This document shows positions 1 to 64,000 of a stretch of DNA of 64,000 nucleotides, in pieces. The stretch comes from Amorphochlora amoebiformis (lineage: Eukaryota > Cercozoa > Chlorarachniophyceae). Position numbers and translations under genes: made by a program. The stretch spans positions 186,001-250,000 of the forward strand of contig BAAHQB010000237.1 in assembly GCA_054601695.1 (NCBI GenBank), written 5' to 3'. Below the pieces are notes generated by a model that saw nothing but the letters and a program-made list of their open reading frames with translations, had not been told where the DNA came from and did not search any database. Positions within the stretch are counted from its first letter, which is position 1; the number at the start of each line of letters is the position of its first letter.

Positions 1-78
1 TATATATATATATATGTGTGTGTGTGTATATACATGCACACATATGTATATATATATATATATGTGTAACATATTTAA

Positions 79-119
<41 letters not shown>

Positions 120-151
120 TGTATATACATACATGTGTATGTGTAAATATG

Positions 152-183
<32 letters not shown>

Positions 184-189
184 CACATT

Positions 190-245
<56 letters not shown>

Positions 246-255
246 TATACATAAG
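1..255. repeat. (TA)n with TATG/CATA variants
   Basis: Microsatellite with no exon recognised. It is presumably part of the formin intron upstream of the first exon copy at 256. Confidence 0.9.
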
Positions 256-12189
<11,934 letters not shown>

Positions 12190-12206
<17 letters not shown>

Positions 12207-13110
12207 GTAATCTTTCTCTCTTCTCTCTCCCTCGCTCTCTTCTCTCTCTCTTCTCTCTCTCTTCTCTCTCTTCTCTCTCTCTTCTCTCTCTTCTCTCTCT
12301 CTTCTCTCTTCTCTCTCTTCTCTCTCTTCTCTCTCTTCTCTCTCTTCTCTCTGTCTCCTCTCTCTTCGCTGTCAAAATCCAAGATTGGGGTAATCTTTCT
12401 CTCTTCTCTCTCCCTCCCTCTCTTCTCTCTCTTCTCTCTCCCTCTCTCTTCTATCTCTTCTCTCTCTTCTCTCTCTCTTCTCTCTCTTCTCTCTTCTCTC
12501 TCTTTTCTCGTTTTTCTCTCTTCTCTCTCTTCTCTCTCTTCTCTCTCTCTTCTCTGTCAAAATCCAAGATTGGGGTAATCTTTCTCTCTTCTCTCTCCCT
12601 CTCTCTCTTCTCTCTCTTCTCTCTCTTCTCTCTCTCTTCTCTCTCTTCTCTCTCTTCTCTCTCTTCTCTCTTCTCTCTCTTTTCTCGTTTTTCTCTCTTC
12701 TCTCTCTTCTCTCTCTTCTCTCTCTTCTCTCTCTCTTCTCTCTCTTCTCTGTCAAAATCCAAGATTGGGGTAATCTTTCTCTCTTCTCTCTCTTCTCTCT
12801 CTCCTCTCTCTTCTCTCTCTCCTCTCTCTTCTCTCTCTCCTCTTCTCTCTCTTCTCTCTCTCCTCTCTCTTCTCTCTCTTCTCTCTCTTCTCTCTCTTCT
12901 CTCTCTTCTCTCGGCTTTCTCTCTTCCCCCTCTTCTCTCTCTTCTCTCTCTCTTCTCTGTCAAAATCCAAGATTGGGGTAATCATTTCTCTCTTCTCTCT
13001 CCCTCTCTCTCTTCTCTCTTCTCTCTCTTCTCTTCTCTCTCTTGTCTCTCTTATCTCTCTTCTCTCTCTTCTCTCTCTCTCTCTCAAAATCCAATATTTG
13101 GGTATCTTTC
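12190..13110 (+). repeat. (CT)n intron with five exon-end copies at about 190-210 bp spacing
   Basis: The last bases of exon 12130-12206 with donor (CAAAATCCAAGATTGGGGTA) recur at about 12373, 12558, 12751, 12961 and, decayed, at 13085. They are separated by CTCTTCTCTCT tracts. Here the spacer is (CT)n rather than (TA)n. The pyrimidine tract continues to about 13450. Confidence 0.92.
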
Positions 13111-13305
13111 TCTCTCTTCTCTCTATGTCTTCTCTTTCTCTCTCTTCTCTCTCTGTCTCTTCTCTCTCTTTCTCTTTTGTAATCCCCTCTTATCCTTCTC
13201 TCTTCTCGCCCTCTCGCTTTTTTTCTGTCTCTGTGTGTGTTTTTCCCTTCTCTCTTATCTCTCTTCTCTCTCTCTCTCTTTTCTCCCTTTCTTTCTGTGT
13301 CTCTC

Positions 13306-13347
<42 letters not shown>

Positions 13348-13397
13348 TATCTCTCTTCTCTCTCTTTCTCTTTCCCCCTTTTCTTTCTGTGTCTCTC

Positions 13398-13442
<45 letters not shown>

Positions 13443-13505
13443 GTGAACATGGATATAGGGCTATATATAACGAAGACACGCGCACATAATATGTATGTAT
13501 GTATA

Positions 13506-13568
<63 letters not shown>

Positions 13569-13606
13569 TATATATGTGGGATATACATATAAATATATAC
13601 ACATAT

Positions 13607-13648
<42 letters not shown>

Positions 13649-13716
13649 TATACACGCACATATAAAATGATATACACACATAAGTATATATATATATATA
13701 TATAATATACATATAC

Positions 13717-13874
<158 letters not shown>

Positions 13875-13905
13875 ATATATATATATATATACATATGTGT
13901 TTGTT

Positions 13906-13943
<38 letters not shown>

Positions 13944-13965
13944 CCTATATATATATAAATATATA

Positions 13966-14007
<42 letters not shown>

Positions 14008-14014
14008 CATTCAG

Positions 14015-18531
<4,517 letters not shown>

Positions 18532-19414
18532 AATATCACCGAATAGAACCTTAACTGTAACTATTATCGAGAGTCTAGAAAGATCTTAGAAATTTATAAC
18601 AAACTTGCATCAAACTGAATGTATTCATCGGCCGTGACGGATTGAGGAGGCAGCTATGAGCTCTATAAACTAGACAAAGAGGGAACCCGAAGAAATCGTA
18701 GCAGACGGGGAATGGAATCTTTCAACAGATCTAGCTGCTAGCATCAGTGGAGAATAATCTCACATATTTAAGCTCACTTGCGGGGCTAATAGAAAGCACT
18801 GATTCTCAGACCCAAGGCTTAGCTCGGAGAGTATCTAGAGTATATTATAGATATTCTGATCATATTCGGAATGTGTCTTTCAAATGCCTGAACTTTAACT
18901 TGAAATCAATTAGCTGTTATTTTTCTATCATACTAGTAAAGTTAAAGGTCAGTTGTTTACTAGTTTATACGCTCTAGAAAACTTGAATAAAGCAACTAGA
19001 GCAAGTCTGTGCATTCTCAGGTGTTATCTAGGTTATTTCAGGCTTGTTCAGTTGTACTATACTAGCGAGCTAGCTAGCTATAGCGAGTATCTACAACTTA
19101 TACCGTTGTTACTCTAGACAGATCTAGTTAAATTTACGTTTCAACTTGAGCTACTTGTTGCTCAAAGTGAGTTTACCATCATGACACAGTACCAATAGAT
19201 ATATATATATATATATATATATACCTATGTAGATACTAGAATATTCTCTAGATTCTCTAGATTCTTGATCATGAATATGTCTAGTTATTCTTGAACTAGT
19301 TGAATTTCGCACAGACTAAGGAGAGAAATTTAGACTATAGTATTTTTTAATGATTTTCCAAAATCCAATTAATTACTACAGTACTAGAACCGTTGACTAT
19401 AGAAACTCAAAACG
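18532..19414. other. Convergent spacer, CTAG-rich
   Basis: Mixed sequence between the stop of the + gene (18531) and the stop of the TPR gene (19415). It carries many CTAG, AGATCTAG and CTAGAC words (for example 18725-18740, 19065-19080, 19115-19125). No convincing coding frame. It should hold the 3' ends of both transcripts. Confidence 0.6.
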
Positions 19415-22919
<3,505 letters not shown>

Positions 22920-23106
22920 CCCGACAGGCTATTTGGACAGGCGAGGCTTATTTGGCGACGCTCCTGATTGTCCTTGTCGGGAGAACACGAAAAATTATTC
23001 AGTATCTATTTAGTTATAAGCTGTGAGGTCACGCGGGTTCTACGCTTCATATCGCAATGTCACACACAAAGGGACTAAATCCCGGTATCCCGGTTCCTGT
23101 GTCGGA
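22920..23106. promoter_or_regulatory. Divergent promoter between TPR and USP genes
   Basis: The two start codons (ATG complement at 22919 and + ATG at 23107) lie 187 bp apart, so this short non-repetitive spacer must hold the 5' ends of both genes. An inverted pair CCCGACA (22920-22926) / TGTCGGG (22975-22981) brackets its left part. No TATA box is obvious. An earlier non-coding exon for either gene cannot be excluded. Confidence 0.5.
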
Positions 23107-63584
<40,478 letters not shown>

Positions 63585-63637
63585 GTATGTATATATTTAT
63601 ATATATATATATGTGTGTATGTGTATGTTTGTGTATG

Positions 63638-64000
63638 CGCGCGCGCGCGCGCGCACACGACACACACACACGACACGCGCGCGCACACACACGCGCACAC
63701 ACACACACACGACACACACACACACACGCACGCACGCGCGCGCGCGCGCGCGCGCGCGCGCGCGCGCGCGCGCGCGCGCGCGCGCGCGCGCGCGCGCGCG
63801 CGCGCGCGCGCGCGCGCGCGCGCGCGCGCGCGCGCGCGCGCGCGCGCGCGCGCGCGCGCGCGCGCGCGCGCGCGCGCGCGCGCGCGCGCACCACACACAC
63901 ACGCACACACAAACACACCCCACCGCGCGCGCGGCACGCACAGACACGCGCGCGCGCGCGCGCGCGCGCGCGCGCGCGCGCGCGCGCGCGCGCGCGCGCG
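63638..64000. repeat. (CG)n / (CA)n tract
   Basis: Alternating CG runs of about 150 bp (63736-63889) and 50 bp (63950-64000) joined by CA-rich sequence. Strictly alternating purine-pyrimidine DNA of this length favours Z-DNA. It lies upstream of the first antiporter exon seen. Confidence 0.97.

Noticed and set aside
18747-18977. + strand 76-residue frame in the convergent spacer
   Set aside because: No homology recognised, no splice context, composition like the surrounding spacer.

Overview
This is nuclear DNA from an intron-dense eukaryote, most likely a protist whose lineage I cannot name. The genes are cut into tiny exons (often 30-90 nt) with GT...AG junctions. The introns are almost pure microsatellite: (TA)n throughout, (CT/GA)n in places, and interstitial TTAGGG/CCCTAA telomere-type repeat on the right half. 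Nearly all long open frames are poly-Ile-Tyr, Arg-Glu, Leu-Ser or Ala-Arg translations of these repeats and are not genes. I found the real genes by joining short, non-repetitive, phase-compatible exons and checking the joined protein against known families.

Layout. (1) 1-12.2 kb, + strand: the FH2 domain and basic tail of a formin whose 5' end lies before the window; further + exons at 14.0-18.5 kb are probably its C-terminus or a small separate gene. (2) 16.2-16.5 kb, - strand: the last exon of a C2H2 zinc-finger protein, apparently nested inside a + strand intron. (3) 22.92-19.42 kb, - strand: a TPR protein with an N-terminal hydrophobic segment, about 12 exons. (4) 23.1-32.9 kb, + strand: a complete ubiquitin-specific protease (USP), divergent from the TPR gene across about 190 bp. 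(5) 63.55-35.05 kb, - strand: about 59 exons coding roughly 1,066 residues of a SOS1-type Na+/H+ antiporter, followed by a cyclic-nucleotide-binding domain and then an RGS domain; its 5' end lies beyond the window. The last 360 bp are (CG)n/(CA)n.

The most unusual features are three. First, exon edges are repeatedly duplicated: a real exon is accompanied by up to six truncated copies of its own 5' or 3' end. 5'-end copies always lie upstream of the full exon and 3'-end copies always downstream, each separated by microsatellite. Second, telomere-type repeats act as intron bodies and supply splice sites (GTAACCC donors, CCCTAG acceptors). Third, the antiporter carries an RGS domain at its C-terminus, a domain order I do not know from SOS1 or sperm NHE.

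The genes do not form a pathway. Actin assembly (formin), deubiquitination (USP) and Na+/pH homeostasis with cyclic-nucleotide and G-protein inputs (antiporter) are simply neighbours. Neighbouring genes alternate strand: formin and TPR converge, TPR and USP diverge, USP and antiporter converge.
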